Source: Reyranella massiliensis 521
Lineage (GTDB): Bacteria; Pseudomonadota; Alphaproteobacteria; Reyranellales; Reyranellaceae
Reading direction: 5' to 3'
DNA: 33,182 bases
NCBI GenBank assembly: GCA_945862125.1
Contig: CAMAYC010000048.1
Span: forward strand, 1 to 33,182
Shown here: positions 1 to 8,163 of the stretch, in pieces
Position numbering within the stretch: position 1 is the stretch's first letter
How the letters are laid out: every line of letters begins with the position of its first letter
The notes under the pieces: generated by a model
The model's input: the letters and a program-made list of their open reading frames with translations, nothing else
The model's database searches: none
Told to the model about the DNA's origin: nothing
Made by a program: the position numbers and the translations under genes

Positions 1-704
1 TCCGCAACCTCGTCGGCCGTGCCGAGGCGCTTCAGTGCCATGGCCGCACGCGACGCGTCGAGGAAGCGCTGGTCGAAGTCGCCGCTTTCCACCAGCGCGT
101 GATAGAGCCCGTCGGTGATGACCCCGACACCGACGGCATTGGCGCGCACGCCGAATCGGCCTTCTTCGGCGGCCAGTCCCTTCACCAGCTGCTCGATGGC
201 GGCCTTGGGCGCGGCGCTCAGTATGTCGCGCACGGCATAGCGGCGGATGGCCGGTGTCACGATGGCGGTGAAGCTGCCCTTGGCCGTGCGCAGATGCGGC
301 AGCGCCGCCTGGACCAGGTGGAAGCAGCCGAAGGCATCGTGCTCCATGACCTCGCGGAACGGCGCGGCCAGCTGCTGGCCGATGAAGCGCATCGGGATGT
401 AGGGGCCGGCGGCGTAGACTGCGGTATGGACGCCGCCGAAATGCTGGGCCGCCTCGTCGACGAAGCGGCGGACCTCGGCCTCCTCGCGCAGATCGACCTG
501 GCCGACGTGAGCCTCGCGGCCGGCGCTACGCACCAGCGAGGCCGTCTCGTCGGCCCGCGCGCTGCCCTTGAAGTAGCTCAGCGCCACGTCGCAACCGCGT
601 TCGGCGAGCTGGACCGCAATGGCGCGGCCGATGCCGCCCGACCCGCCGATCACCACCGCGCAGCCACCCGTCGGGAAGTCGGGCAGCCGCTCGGGCAGCG
701 TCAA
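1..704 (-). CDS. SDR-fold oxidoreductase-like protein, 3' end outside window
   Basis: A short-chain dehydrogenase/reductase fold, about 234 residues visible, with the C-terminus cut by the window edge. The N-terminal nucleotide-binding glycine motif GGSGGIGRA is at residues 20-28 and an AAG variant of the NAG motif is near 98-100. The catalytic region is odd. Where SDRs have YxxxK, this protein reads SAAPK (residues 163-167), so the lysine is kept and the tyrosine is a serine; the usual catalytic serine strand reads IVTP. The chosen start is TTG at 704-702, overlapping the TGA of the upstream Rieske oxygenase in a TTGA junction, which suggests translational coupling. There is no better start before the nucleotide-binding motif. 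It may be a redox partner, a cofactor-binding sensor or a divergent reductase; the substrate is unknown. The fold is clear, the function is not. Confidence 0.8.
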   Translation of the reverse strand, partial: MTLPERLPDFPTGGCAVVIGGSGGIGRAIAVQLAERGCDVALSYFKGSARADETASLVRSAGREAHVGQVDLREEAEVRRFVDEAAQHFGGVHTAVYAAGPYIPMRFIGQQLAAPFREVMEHDAFGCFHLVQAALPHLRTAKGSFTAIVTPAIRRYAVRDILSAAPKAAIEQLVKGLAAEEGRFGVRANAVGVGVITDGLYHALVESGDFDQRFLDASRAAMALKRLGTADEVA

Positions 705-1858
705 GTTGGAACCCCGAGGGCGTTGCGGATCGAGTTGTGGAAGTGGACCAGCGACGGCTCGTTGCGGCCGTAGAGCACTTCCTCGGTGACGCCCGACTCG
801 AAACCGATCTGCATGCGCTCGCCCAGCGGGAAATCCTCTTCCATCACCGTGCGGATCGCGATGTCGCGGTTCTTCTGCCAGTACGAGTCCGGCCGGCTGG
901 AGTCGGCTGGCGTGTAGATCGTGAGTTCGATGTCGCAGCGGCTGGGATCGTCACGGCCGGGGAAGGCGCGCCAGATCTCGATGTGGTCGACCTGCCAGAT
1001 CAGGATGGTGTTGGGGAAGAGCTGGTAGATCGAGATCACATGCGGGCGATAGTTGCGTTCCGCCTCGGGCAGGTCGCGCACGGCGTCGATCGAGGTGCGG
1101 GCCACGCACATGCGGCCGTTGAGGCCGGCGCCGTCGAAGGTGCCGCAGTTGCCGATGAAGTAGGGCGCGATGGTTTTCCGGTGCAGATGCGGGATGTGGT
1201 AGCCCTCGAGAAACGTATCGATGGCGAATTTCCAGTTGATGCGGGGCGCCACGCGATCGGCCGAGAACAGCGGATAAGTTTCCAGTTTGAGCGCCGCCAG
1301 GTCGGCACCGATCGGACCCAGGCCGGCATCGACGTCGAGATCGACACTCTCGCCCGCCGGCACAGGCTTCGGCCGCACGAACAGCATGCCGTGGCGTTCG
1401 GTGGCAGCGAGACGCACCAGCCCGTGGCTCGCGAGATCGACGCCGGCGAAGCCCACCTTGTCGGTCGTGCCGAGCAGCCGGCCGGCGAGATCGTAGGTCC
1501 AGCCGTGATAGGGGCAGGTGAAGGCCCGCGCGTTGCCACAGCCCTCGGCCACCGGCGCGCCGCGATGGCGGCAGATATTGGCGAACGCGTTGACGCTGCC
1601 GTCGGCGCCCCGCGTCATCAGCACCGGCAGTCCGGCCACGTCCTCGGTGACGTAGTCGCCCGGCTTGGCGAGGCGCGCCGAAAGTCCCATGAAGATCGGC
1701 TGGTCGCGGAACAGCCGCTCGCGCTCGAGCCGCGCACGCTCGCGGCAGGAATAGGCGATCACGCGGTTGCGGAACAGGGAGTCCGCGAGATCGGTGGTGC
1801 GGCCGTCGATATGGCCGAGCAGCCGCCTCCCGACGGCCAGTTCTTCGTTTCGGTCCAT
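701..1858 (-). CDS. Rieske-type aromatic ring-hydroxylating oxygenase, alpha subunit
   Basis: Large (catalytic) subunit of a Rieske non-heme iron oxygenase, 385 residues, a usual size. The Rieske [2Fe-2S] ligands are C96, H98, C115 and H118 (motifs CRHRG and CPYHGW). The mononuclear iron site shows in the stretch NWKFAIDTFLEGYHIPHLH (residues 208-226), with H221 and H226 as likely ligands and an acidic residue near 341-342 as the third. Such enzymes take electrons from a separate reductase or ferredoxin and hydroxylate or demethylate aromatic or other small substrates in the cytoplasm. No beta subunit or reductase is visible nearby, so it may use a housekeeping reductase. It follows gluQ by 9 bp and overlaps the SDR gene by 4 bp. 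The pairing with an SDR recalls dioxygenase/diol-dehydrogenase pairs, but that SDR lacks its tyrosine. The substrate cannot be told from sequence. Confidence 0.9.
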   Translation of the reverse strand: MDRNEELAVGRRLLGHIDGRTTDLADSLFRNRVIAYSCRERARLERERLFRDQPIFMGLSARLAKPGDYVTEDVAGLPVLMTRGADGSVNAFANICRHRGAPVAEGCGNARAFTCPYHGWTYDLAGRLLGTTDKVGFAGVDLASHGLVRLAATERHGMLFVRPKPVPAGESVDLDVDAGLGPIGADLAALKLETYPLFSADRVAPRINWKFAIDTFLEGYHIPHLHRKTIAPYFIGNCGTFDGAGLNGRMCVARTSIDAVRDLPEAERNYRPHVISIYQLFPNTILIWQVDHIEIWRAFPGRDDPSRCDIELTIYTPADSSRPDSYWQKNRDIAIRTVMEEDFPLGERMQIGFESGVTEEVLYGRNEPSLVHFHNSIRNALGVPT

Positions 1859-1867
1859 GGCCGAATG

Positions 1868-2737
1868 TTAGGCCTGCCCGCCTGCCGCCGCCAGTATGCG
1901 GCGGCGCACTTCTTCAGGGCTCAAACCGCTTTCGCGTAGCGACCGTATGGTGAGGTCCTTGTCGCGCTTGGCCAGGCGCCGGCCGGTCGGGTCCGTGATC
2001 AGGCCATGATGGGCATAGAGCGGCGTCGCGTAACCCAGCAGGCGTTGCAGCAGGACATGGACGTGGGTCGACGGCAGGATGTCCTCGCCGCGCGTCACCA
2101 GGGTCACGCCCTGCAGATGGTCGTCGACCGTGACCGAGAGGTGATAGCTGGTCGGCGTGTCCTTGCGGGCGAGCACGAAGTCGCCCATCAGCAGCGGCTG
2201 GCCTTCGATGCGCCCGCGTCGCTCGTCGATGAATTCGAAAGGTCCGGCCACCGCCGCCGAGCGCTCCGAATCGAGCCGCACGCAGTGTTCACGGCCGGCC
2301 GCGATGCGCCGCTTGCGTTCGGCAGGCGCGAGATGGCGACAGGTACCAGGGTAGAGCGGCCCGTCCGGACCGTGGGGAGCACTGGCAGACGCGGCGATCT
2401 CGCGTTCGATCTCGGCGCGGCTGCAGAAGCAGGGATAGACCAGGCCGAGCGCGTCGAGCCTGCCGAGGGCGCGGCCGTAATCGGAGAAATGATCGGACTG
2501 GCGGCGAACTGCGCCGTCCCAGTCGAGACCGAGCCATTTCAGGTCCTCCAGGATGGCGGTCTCGTACTCGCGCCGGCAGCGGCGGATGTCGGTGTCCTCG
2601 ATGCGCAGCAGGAACCGGCCGCCGGCCTCGCGTGCCCGGTTGCGGGCGACCATCGCCGAATAGGCGCTGCCGAGATGCAGCAGGCCGGTCGGACTGGGGG
2701 CAAAACGCGTGACGACTGGCGGCATGACGGGGCCCAT
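1868..2737 (-). CDS. gluQ: Glutamyl-Q tRNA(Asp) synthetase
   Basis: GluQ-RS attaches glutamate to the queuosine base at the wobble position of tRNA(Asp). It is a truncated paralogue of glutamyl-tRNA synthetase lacking the anticodon-binding domain, and 289 residues fits. Seen here: the class I HIGH-like segment PSPTGLLHLGSA (residues 14-25), RIEDTD at 45-50, zinc ligands C103, C105, Y129 and C133, and KRDK at 257-260 in place of KMSKS. All are typical of the family. The start at 2737 could instead be the methionine four codons later. It is divergent from the DNA glycosylase gene with a 45-bp gap and sits just upstream of the Rieske gene, which it is unlikely to serve functionally. Its presence implies that the host makes queuosine. 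Confidence 0.93.
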   Translation of the reverse strand: MGPVMPPVVTRFAPSPTGLLHLGSAYSAMVARNRAREAGGRFLLRIEDTDIRRCRREYETAILEDLKWLGLDWDGAVRRQSDHFSDYGRALGRLDALGLVYPCFCSRAEIEREIAASASAPHGPDGPLYPGTCRHLAPAERKRRIAAGREHCVRLDSERSAAVAGPFEFIDERRGRIEGQPLLMGDFVLARKDTPTSYHLSVTVDDHLQGVTLVTRGEDILPSTHVHVLLQRLLGYATPLYAHHGLITDPTGRRLAKRDKDLTIRSLRESGLSPEEVRRRILAAAGGQA

Positions 2738-2782
2738 GATCGGACGTTACAGCGGCCTCGCACGGCGTGCTATGCCGGGCGC

Positions 2783-3460
2783 GTGAGCAAGATCGTCCTC
2801 GATGATGCCAACCTGAAGAAAGCGATGCGCCATCTGGCACGCGTCGACCCCGATTTCGCACGCGTGCTGAAGGACGTGGGCCATCCCGTGCGGCGCGAGA
2901 TGCCGACGGGGTTCGGCGGGCTGATGCGCTCGATCGTGGGCCAGCAGGTCTCGGTCCATGCCGCGCGCAGCATCTGGCTCAGGCTCGAGGCGGCGGTGCC
3001 GTCGATGGAGCCGGCGGAATTCCTGGCCCAGACCGACGAGCAGCTTCGCGCCGTGGGCCTGAGCGGCGCCAAGGTGCGCTACGGCCGCAGCCTCGCCACC
3101 GACATCGCCGAGGGCCGCATCGATTTCGCCGCCCTCGACGAACTCGACGACGCGGCAGCGATCGCGATGCTGACCCAGGCCAAGGGCATCGGCCCCTGGA
3201 CGGCCGAGATCTACCTGATGTTCGCGCACGGCCGGCCCGACATCATGCCCGGCCTCGACCTCGGGCTGATCGTGGCGGCGCAACACCTCAAGCGAATGCG
3301 CAAGCGGCCCGACGCAAAGCGGCTTCTCAAAATCGCCGAGGCCTGGCGGCCCTGGCGAAGTGCCGCCGCCCTGCTGCTCTGGCACTATCGCCGCAGCATG
3401 CCGGACTGGGGACCCAAGCCCCTCAAGGAAGATATCAAGGTGGGGAAGACGGCCAAATGA
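2783..3460 (+). CDS. DNA-3-methyladenine glycosylase II-like (AlkA/HhH-GPD)
   Basis: Base-excision repair glycosylase of the HhH-GPD superfamily, 225 residues. It removes alkylated bases such as 3-methyladenine from DNA. Visible features are the IVGQQVS helix (residues 51-57), the helix-hairpin-helix with its GIGPWTAE motif (135-142), and the catalytic aspartate D159 in PGLDLGL. The C-terminal RPWRSAAALLLW segment is also typical. It lacks the extra N-terminal domain of E. coli AlkA, so it resembles the shorter bacterial form. I start it at GTG 2783. The reading frame is open upstream, but that part is antisense to gluQ and has no family similarity; the nearby ATG at 2772 is out of frame. Its stop overlaps the next gene's ATG by 4 bp. 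Confidence 0.88.
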   Translation: MSKIVLDDANLKKAMRHLARVDPDFARVLKDVGHPVRREMPTGFGGLMRSIVGQQVSVHAARSIWLRLEAAVPSMEPAEFLAQTDEQLRAVGLSGAKVRYGRSLATDIAEGRIDFAALDELDDAAAIAMLTQAKGIGPWTAEIYLMFAHGRPDIMPGLDLGLIVAAQHLKRMRKRPDAKRLLKIAEAWRPWRSAAALLLWHYRRSMPDWGPKPLKEDIKVGKTAK

Positions 3461-4128
3461 CCAAACTCGAGGGACCAAGCCACGGCCCGCAGGGTGGCGG
3501 CAAGCCCGGCCATCTCGTGATCCTGCTGCACGGCTACGGCGCCGACGGCAACGACCTGATCGGCCTGGCACCGGTGCTGGCGCCGTTGATGCCCGACGTG
3601 GTGTTCCACGCGCCCAACGCGCCTTACCGGTGCGAGGGCAACCCCATGGGATACCAATGGTTCGGCATCTCGCGACTCGACCCGCAGGTCGCGGCGGCGG
3701 GCGTGCGCAGTGCGGCGCCGTTCGTCGAGAAGTTCCTCGACGACACGATGGCGCGTTACGGCCTGGATGAATCGAAGACCGTGCTGGTGGGCTTCTCGCA
3801 GGGCACGATGATGGCGCTGCACGTCGGCCTGCGCCGCGCCAAGCCGCTGGCCGGCATCGTCGGTTTTTCCGGCATGCTGGCCGGGCCGGATTTGTTGGCG
3901 GCCGAGATCAAGTCGCGACCGCCGATCCTGCTGGCGCATGGCGACAGCGACGAGATGCTGCCGCACGTGCTGACAGAGCGAGCCGCCGAGACGCTGCAGC
4001 AAAACGACGTCGCCGTGGCCGTCCACATCGCCCCGGGCGTCGGCCACGGCATCGACCAGACGGCACTAAGCCACGCCGCGCGCTTCCTGCTCGAAGTCTT
4101 CAAGCTGCCGATACCGAATAATGGTTGA
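3457..4128 (+). CDS. Phospholipase/carboxylesterase family alpha/beta hydrolase
   Basis: An alpha/beta hydrolase of the carboxylesterase/phospholipase (YpfH-like) family, 223 residues, probably cytoplasmic since no signal peptide is seen. The oxyanion-side motif HGYGADGND is at residues 25-33. The nucleophile elbow GFSQG gives S114, the acid is likely D165 in HGDSDEMLP, and the histidine is H197 in GVGHGID. All three catalytic residues are present and well spaced. Substrates are likely short-chain esters or lysophospholipids; acyl-protein thioesterase activity is also known in the family. Its ATG overlaps the glycosylase stop (ATGA) and its own stop lies inside the start of the following esterase gene, so the three genes look like one transcript. 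Confidence 0.88.
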   Translation: MTKLEGPSHGPQGGGKPGHLVILLHGYGADGNDLIGLAPVLAPLMPDVVFHAPNAPYRCEGNPMGYQWFGISRLDPQVAAAGVRSAAPFVEKFLDDTMARYGLDESKTVLVGFSQGTMMALHVGLRRAKPLAGIVGFSGMLAGPDLLAAEIKSRPPILLAHGDSDEMLPHVLTERAAETLQQNDVAVAVHIAPGVGHGIDQTALSHAARFLLEVFKLPIPNNG

Positions 4129-5341
4129 GGGCACGTGCAAGCCTGGCTTCGAGCGTGTCGCCGAGGCCTTTAAGAAGAATTTCGACGCCAATGGCGAGGT
4201 CGGCGCATCGGTCTGCCTGACCGTGGGCGGCGAGACAGTGGTCGACCTGTGGGGCGGCGTCGCCGACCCCAAGGCCGGCACACCCTGGAAGCAGGACACG
4301 GTGAGCATCGTGTTCTCCTGCACCAAGGGCGCGACGGCGCTCTGTGCCCATATCCTGGCGAGCCGCGGCAAGCTCGACCTCGACGCGCCCGTAGTCGAGC
4401 TGTGGCCGGAGTTCGGCCAGCACGGCAAGGAGCGCGTGACCACGCGCATGATGCTCGATCATTCCGCCGCCGTGCCGGCGCTCCGCGCCCGGGTCGAGGG
4501 CGCAAAGGTCTACGACTGGACCTACATGACGGATCGGCTCGCGGCCGAGGAACCCTTCTGGCTGCCCGGAACGCGCAACGGCTATCACGGTCTCACCTTC
4601 GGCTGGACGGTGGGAGAGATGGTGCGCCGTGCCTCGGGCAAGTCGCTGGGCACCTTCTTCCGCGACGAGATTGCGAGGCCTCTCGGACTCGACTTCTGGA
4701 TCGGCACGCCCGAGGAGGTCGACTCGCGCGTCGCGCCCATGCTGCCCTACGTCAACAAGGCGGAAGAGGCGGTGACGCCCTTCCTGCGCGACCTGACGAC
4801 CGACAAGAAATCGATCCCTGCCCTGTTCTATTTCAACAGCGGCGCCGTGCTGAGCGGCGGCCTCGCCACGCGAGCCGGCCGCGCGGCCGAGATCGGCGCG
4901 GCCAACGGCGTCACCAATGCGCGCGGGCTGGCCGGGATGTATGCGCCACTGGCGAATGGCGGCGGCAAGTTGGTCGACGCAGCCACGCTTGCCCGCATGG
5001 GCGAGGTGTCGATGGCGACGCACGACGACGCCACCCTGCGCATCCCGACACGCTTTGCGCTGGGCTTCATGAAGTCGATGGACAACAGGAAGCGGAGCCT
5101 CGGCGCCACCGTTTTCGGTCCCGACGTCGACAGCGTCCTCCTGGGCAGCGCCGCCTTCGGCCATGTCGGCGCCGGCGGCTCGCTGGGCTTCGCCGATCCC
5201 GCGGCCGGTCTCTCGTTCGGCTACACCATGAACCGCATGGGCCCCGGCCTGCTGATGAACGGACGCGGCCAGCCGCTGGTCGACGCGGCCTATCTGTCTC
5301 TCGGCTACAAGAACAAGGACGGCGGCGTGTGGGCCCGCTGA
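4121..5341 (+). CDS. Serine hydrolase, beta-lactamase/family VIII esterase fold
   Basis: Penicillin-binding-protein/class C beta-lactamase fold enzyme, 406 residues. The SxxK motif is S66-C-T-K69, the general-base tyrosine is probably Y155 in NGYHG, and the KTG-like element is HVGAGG at about residue 348. This set (SxxK, YxG rather than YxN, HxG rather than KTG) is typical of family VIII carboxylesterases and related EstB-type enzymes rather than true beta-lactamases. No clear signal peptide is seen, so it is likely cytoplasmic. It overlaps the previous esterase by 8 bp and precedes an MFS transporter by 12 bp. Together these suggest an ester-hydrolysing and transport cassette, an inference from order only. 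Confidence 0.87.
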   Translation: MVEGTCKPGFERVAEAFKKNFDANGEVGASVCLTVGGETVVDLWGGVADPKAGTPWKQDTVSIVFSCTKGATALCAHILASRGKLDLDAPVVELWPEFGQHGKERVTTRMMLDHSAAVPALRARVEGAKVYDWTYMTDRLAAEEPFWLPGTRNGYHGLTFGWTVGEMVRRASGKSLGTFFRDEIARPLGLDFWIGTPEEVDSRVAPMLPYVNKAEEAVTPFLRDLTTDKKSIPALFYFNSGAVLSGGLATRAGRAAEIGAANGVTNARGLAGMYAPLANGGGKLVDAATLARMGEVSMATHDDATLRIPTRFALGFMKSMDNRKRSLGATVFGPDVDSVLLGSAAFGHVGAGGSLGFADPAAGLSFGYTMNRMGPGLLMNGRGQPLVDAAYLSLGYKNKDGGVWAR

Positions 5342-5353
5342 GCTGAACGCCAG

Positions 5354-6631
5354 ATGCTGCCGATCTTCCGTCCGCTAAAAGATCCCGCCGTCGCGACGGT
5401 GTGGTCGGGACTTGCCGCCTCGACGATCGGCGAGGATCTGTTCCGCGTCGCCGTGGTGTGGATCGCGGCGGAGCAGATCGGCAACGCCGCAGGCTATGTC
5501 AACGCCGCCCAGTACGGCGCCATGCTGGTGGCCGGACTGCTCGGCGCCTCGGTGATCGACCGCTGGCGCGCCGACCGCGCCATGATCTGGGCCAAGTATG
5601 CGAGCGCCGCACTGGCGCTGATGCCCGTTGCCGGCGCCTATATCTGGGGCGTGTCGATCCCGCTGCTGGTGCTGGCGGTGATGGGCATCGCGGCACTCCG
5701 CATGGTCTTCACGCCGGCGCTGCAGTCGGCGGTGCCGGTGCTCGTGCCCAACCGTGACGCCATGCAGGCCATCAACGGCCTGTTCGACGCCACCTGGCGG
5801 CTGGCCCGCCTGATCGGGCCGATGCTGGCCGCGGTATTGAACTCGATCCTGCCGGTCATCCACTTTCTCTCTGTCACCGCCGCGGGCTTCGTGCTGTCGG
5901 GTGTCGCGATCTGGGCAGTGCGCGACCGCCTGATCGATCCCACGCACGAGCCGCGGCGCGGCCGCGGCGGTCTCCATGGCGCCTGGGACGCGCTGGTCGA
6001 CGGCGCCCGCCTGATGCGGCGCGAACGCACGATCGGCACGCTGCTGCTGGTGAATGCACTGGCCAACGGGCCGTGGAGCGTGGCGCTGCAACTCTGCATC
6101 GCGCTGATGGTGAAGCAGCACGACCCGCGCCTGTTCGACTTCGAGGGGCTGGCGGCGCTGGGCCTGATCATCGGCGTCAGCGGCGCGGGCGACGTCGCGG
6201 GCAACCTGATCGCCGGCAGCGTCCGCTTCCGCCGGCCGCTGTCGACCATGTTCCTGGGCTATGTCGCCATGGGCAGCGGCTTCGCACTGATCGCGGTGGC
6301 CGCCTGGCTCCTGCCCAACCCGTGGATGCTGCCGGCCATGATGGCGGCGGGGTTGATCGCGGGCTTCGGCGGGCCGTTCTATTTCATTCCGATGATCACC
6401 CGCCTGCAGACGGCCTATCGCGGGGCCGAGATCGCCCGCGTCTTCAGGCTGCGGCTGGCGGTGATGGCGGGCTCGATGCTGGCATTCAACCTCGCCGCCA
6501 CGCCGCTGTTCAACCTGCTGGGCCCCACCCTCACCGAGTTCCTGTTCGGCCTGCTGATCCTGGCGTTGGGCATCGGCGGACACTTCTATTTCGGGCGTAT
6601 CGAAAGCCGGCCACAAAAAATCCCTGTCTGA
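5354..6631 (+). CDS. MFS transporter
   Basis: An integral inner-membrane transporter of the major facilitator superfamily, 425 residues with about 10-12 hydrophobic segments. The layout looks like the exporter/ENTS-like group: an N-terminal half opening with FRPLKDPAVATVWSGLA, a basic cytoplasmic loop near residue 200 (EPRRGRGG), and a second hydrophobic half. The substrate is not evident. It starts 12 bp after the serine hydrolase, with no strong ribosome binding site, so it is probably co-translated with the upstream esterases. The long reading frames antisense to it are GC-skew shadows. It ends 93 bp before the carotenoid oxygenase gene. Confidence 0.86.
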   Translation: MLPIFRPLKDPAVATVWSGLAASTIGEDLFRVAVVWIAAEQIGNAAGYVNAAQYGAMLVAGLLGASVIDRWRADRAMIWAKYASAALALMPVAGAYIWGVSIPLLVLAVMGIAALRMVFTPALQSAVPVLVPNRDAMQAINGLFDATWRLARLIGPMLAAVLNSILPVIHFLSVTAAGFVLSGVAIWAVRDRLIDPTHEPRRGRGGLHGAWDALVDGARLMRRERTIGTLLLVNALANGPWSVALQLCIALMVKQHDPRLFDFEGLAALGLIIGVSGAGDVAGNLIAGSVRFRRPLSTMFLGYVAMGSGFALIAVAAWLLPNPWMLPAMMAAGLIAGFGGPFYFIPMITRLQTAYRGAEIARVFRLRLAVMAGSMLAFNLAATPLFNLLGPTLTEFLFGLLILALGIGGHFYFGRIESRPQKIPV

Positions 6632-6659
6632 AGCACCGAATCCCCTTGCGGGGCACAGT

Positions 6660-6688
6660 GTGTATTGATAGCGTCCGTTTAGATACAC
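6660..6688. promoter_or_regulatory. Inverted repeat upstream of carotenoid oxygenase gene
   Basis: GTGTAT (6660-6665) and ATACAC (6683-6688) form perfect 6-bp arms around a 17-bp spacer, 37 bp upstream of the oxygenase start, in the only sizeable gap of this plus-strand run. The spacing suits a dimeric repressor site or a promoter region, but no regulator gene lies nearby and no clear -10/-35 pair was found. Weak evidence. Confidence 0.25.
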
Positions 6689-6724
6689 GGCGTTACCGTT
6701 ACGTCTTAACCGGAGGATCCCGCC

Positions 6725-8161
6725 ATGGCCAAGGCCTTCCCGACCGACAATCCCTTCCTGCGCGGCTATTACGGCCCGGTGAACGCCGAGGCGGATGCCG
6801 GCCACCTGCACATCACCGGCGAGATGCCGCGCGAGCTCTGCGGCACCCTCTACCGCAACGGCCCCAACCCGCAATTCGCGCCGCGCGGGCCCTACCACTG
6901 GTTCGGCGGCGACGGCATGATCCATGCCTTCCACATCGAGAACGGCAACGTCTCCTACAAGAACCGCTGGGTGCGCACGCCCAAGTGGAAGATGGAGAAC
7001 GAGGAGGGCGAGGGCCTCTCCGGCACCTTCGGCAACCCGCGCTACACCGACCCGCGCGTGTTTGCGCTCAACTCCACCATCGCCAACACCAACATCGTCT
7101 GGCACGCCGGCCGCCTGCTGGCGCTCGAGGAGGCGCATGCCCCCTACTCGCTCGATCCGGCGAGCCTGATGCCGGTCGGCCCCGACGGCGGCTACGAGAC
7201 CTACGGCAACAAGCTCAACGGCCCGTTCACGGCGCATCCCAAGTTCGATCCCGAGACCGGCGAGATGATCTTCTTCGGTTATTCGGCCACCGGCCGCTTC
7301 ACCAAGGAAGTGAGCCTCCAGACCGTCGACCGGCACGGCATGGTGACGCGCGCCGAGATGCTGGAAGGGCCCTTCCCATCGATGATCCACGACTTCGCCG
7401 TGACCAGGAACTGGATCGTGGTGCCGATCTTCCCGCTCACCAGTTCGATGGAGCGCGCCATGGGCGGCCTGCCGCCCTTCGCCTGGGAGCCCGACAAGGG
7501 AACGCACATCGCCTTCATCCCGCGCAAGGGCACGGTGGCCGACGTGAAGTGGGTGACGGCGCCCGCCTCCTACGTCTTCCATCCGATGAACCATTTCGAG
7601 ACGGCGGACGGCAAGATCGTGGTCGACGTCATGAAGTACGACGTGGCGCCCCTCTTCCCGCTGCCCGACGGCTCGCCCTCGGCCAAGGAACCGCCGAAAG
7701 CGAAGCTGTTCCGCTGGACCTTCGATCTCGCCGGCAAGGGCAACACCATGAAGGAGGAGCAGCTCGACGACCGCTCGGGCGAATTCCCCCGCTTCGACGA
7801 GCGCTTCTGCATGAGCGACTACCGCCACGGCTGGATCGTGGCCGGCGAAATCACCGACCCCAAGACAGGCGAGCCGCGCCAGGATGGACTCGTCCATTAC
7901 GACCTCAAGAGCGGCAAGAGCACAGGCTGGAGCGCCGGTCCCGACGACCGCTTCGGCGAGCCGATCTTCGTGCCGCGCTCGGAAGATGCCGCCGAAGGCG
8001 ACGGCTGGCTGTTGAGCGTGCTGTTCCGCGGCGAGGAGAAGCGCAGCGACCTCGCGGTGTTCGAGGCGACCGACCTCGCCAAGGGCCCGATCGCTCTGGC
8101 GCATCTCAGCAGCCGCGTGCCGGCCGGCTTCCACGGCAACTGGCGTCCCGGTACGCTGTAG
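6725..8161 (+). CDS. Carotenoid cleavage oxygenase (RPE65 family)
   Basis: A non-heme iron oxygenase of the carotenoid cleavage dioxygenase/RPE65 family, 478 residues, a normal size. These seven-bladed propeller enzymes cut conjugated double bonds of carotenoids, apocarotenoids or stilbenes, and bind Fe(II) with four histidines. The four are visible: H171 (HPKFDP), H222 (MIHDF), H286 (FHPMN) and H470 (FHGNW near the C-terminus). The N-terminal YRNGPNPQF and WFGGDGMIHAF segments are also signature. A strong GGAGG site precedes the ATG (6712-6716). No carotenoid synthesis gene is in the window, so the substrate could be a stilbene, for example lignin-derived. It is followed after 2 bp by a glutathione transferase, which could handle reactive aldehyde products; that link is inference. 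Confidence 0.93.
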   Translation: MAKAFPTDNPFLRGYYGPVNAEADAGHLHITGEMPRELCGTLYRNGPNPQFAPRGPYHWFGGDGMIHAFHIENGNVSYKNRWVRTPKWKMENEEGEGLSGTFGNPRYTDPRVFALNSTIANTNIVWHAGRLLALEEAHAPYSLDPASLMPVGPDGGYETYGNKLNGPFTAHPKFDPETGEMIFFGYSATGRFTKEVSLQTVDRHGMVTRAEMLEGPFPSMIHDFAVTRNWIVVPIFPLTSSMERAMGGLPPFAWEPDKGTHIAFIPRKGTVADVKWVTAPASYVFHPMNHFETADGKIVVDVMKYDVAPLFPLPDGSPSAKEPPKAKLFRWTFDLAGKGNTMKEEQLDDRSGEFPRFDERFCMSDYRHGWIVAGEITDPKTGEPRQDGLVHYDLKSGKSTGWSAGPDDRFGEPIFVPRSEDAAEGDGWLLSVLFRGEEKRSDLAVFEATDLAKGPIALAHLSSRVPAGFHGNWRPGTL

Positions 8162-8163
8162 CC

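Noticed and set aside
2006..2782. Upstream extension of the DNA glycosylase frame
   Set aside because: It lies antisense to gluQ and has no glycosylase similarity; GTG 2783 gives the family-length protein.
4121..5341. Antibiotic-resistance beta-lactamase
   Set aside because: It lacks the YxN and KTG elements of class C lactamases and has no signal peptide; it fits esterases.
5375..8134. A 919-codon open frame on the minus strand antisense to the MFS and carotenoid oxygenase genes
   Set aside because: It is full of H, R, D and A runs, matches no family, and mirrors two well-supported genes. Long antisense frames are expected in GC-rich coding DNA.
6073..8163. Open plus-strand frame joined to the start of the glutathione transferase
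   Set aside because: The translation before 8164 is arginine/proline-rich shadow sequence, while the GST family N-terminus begins exactly at ATG 8164.
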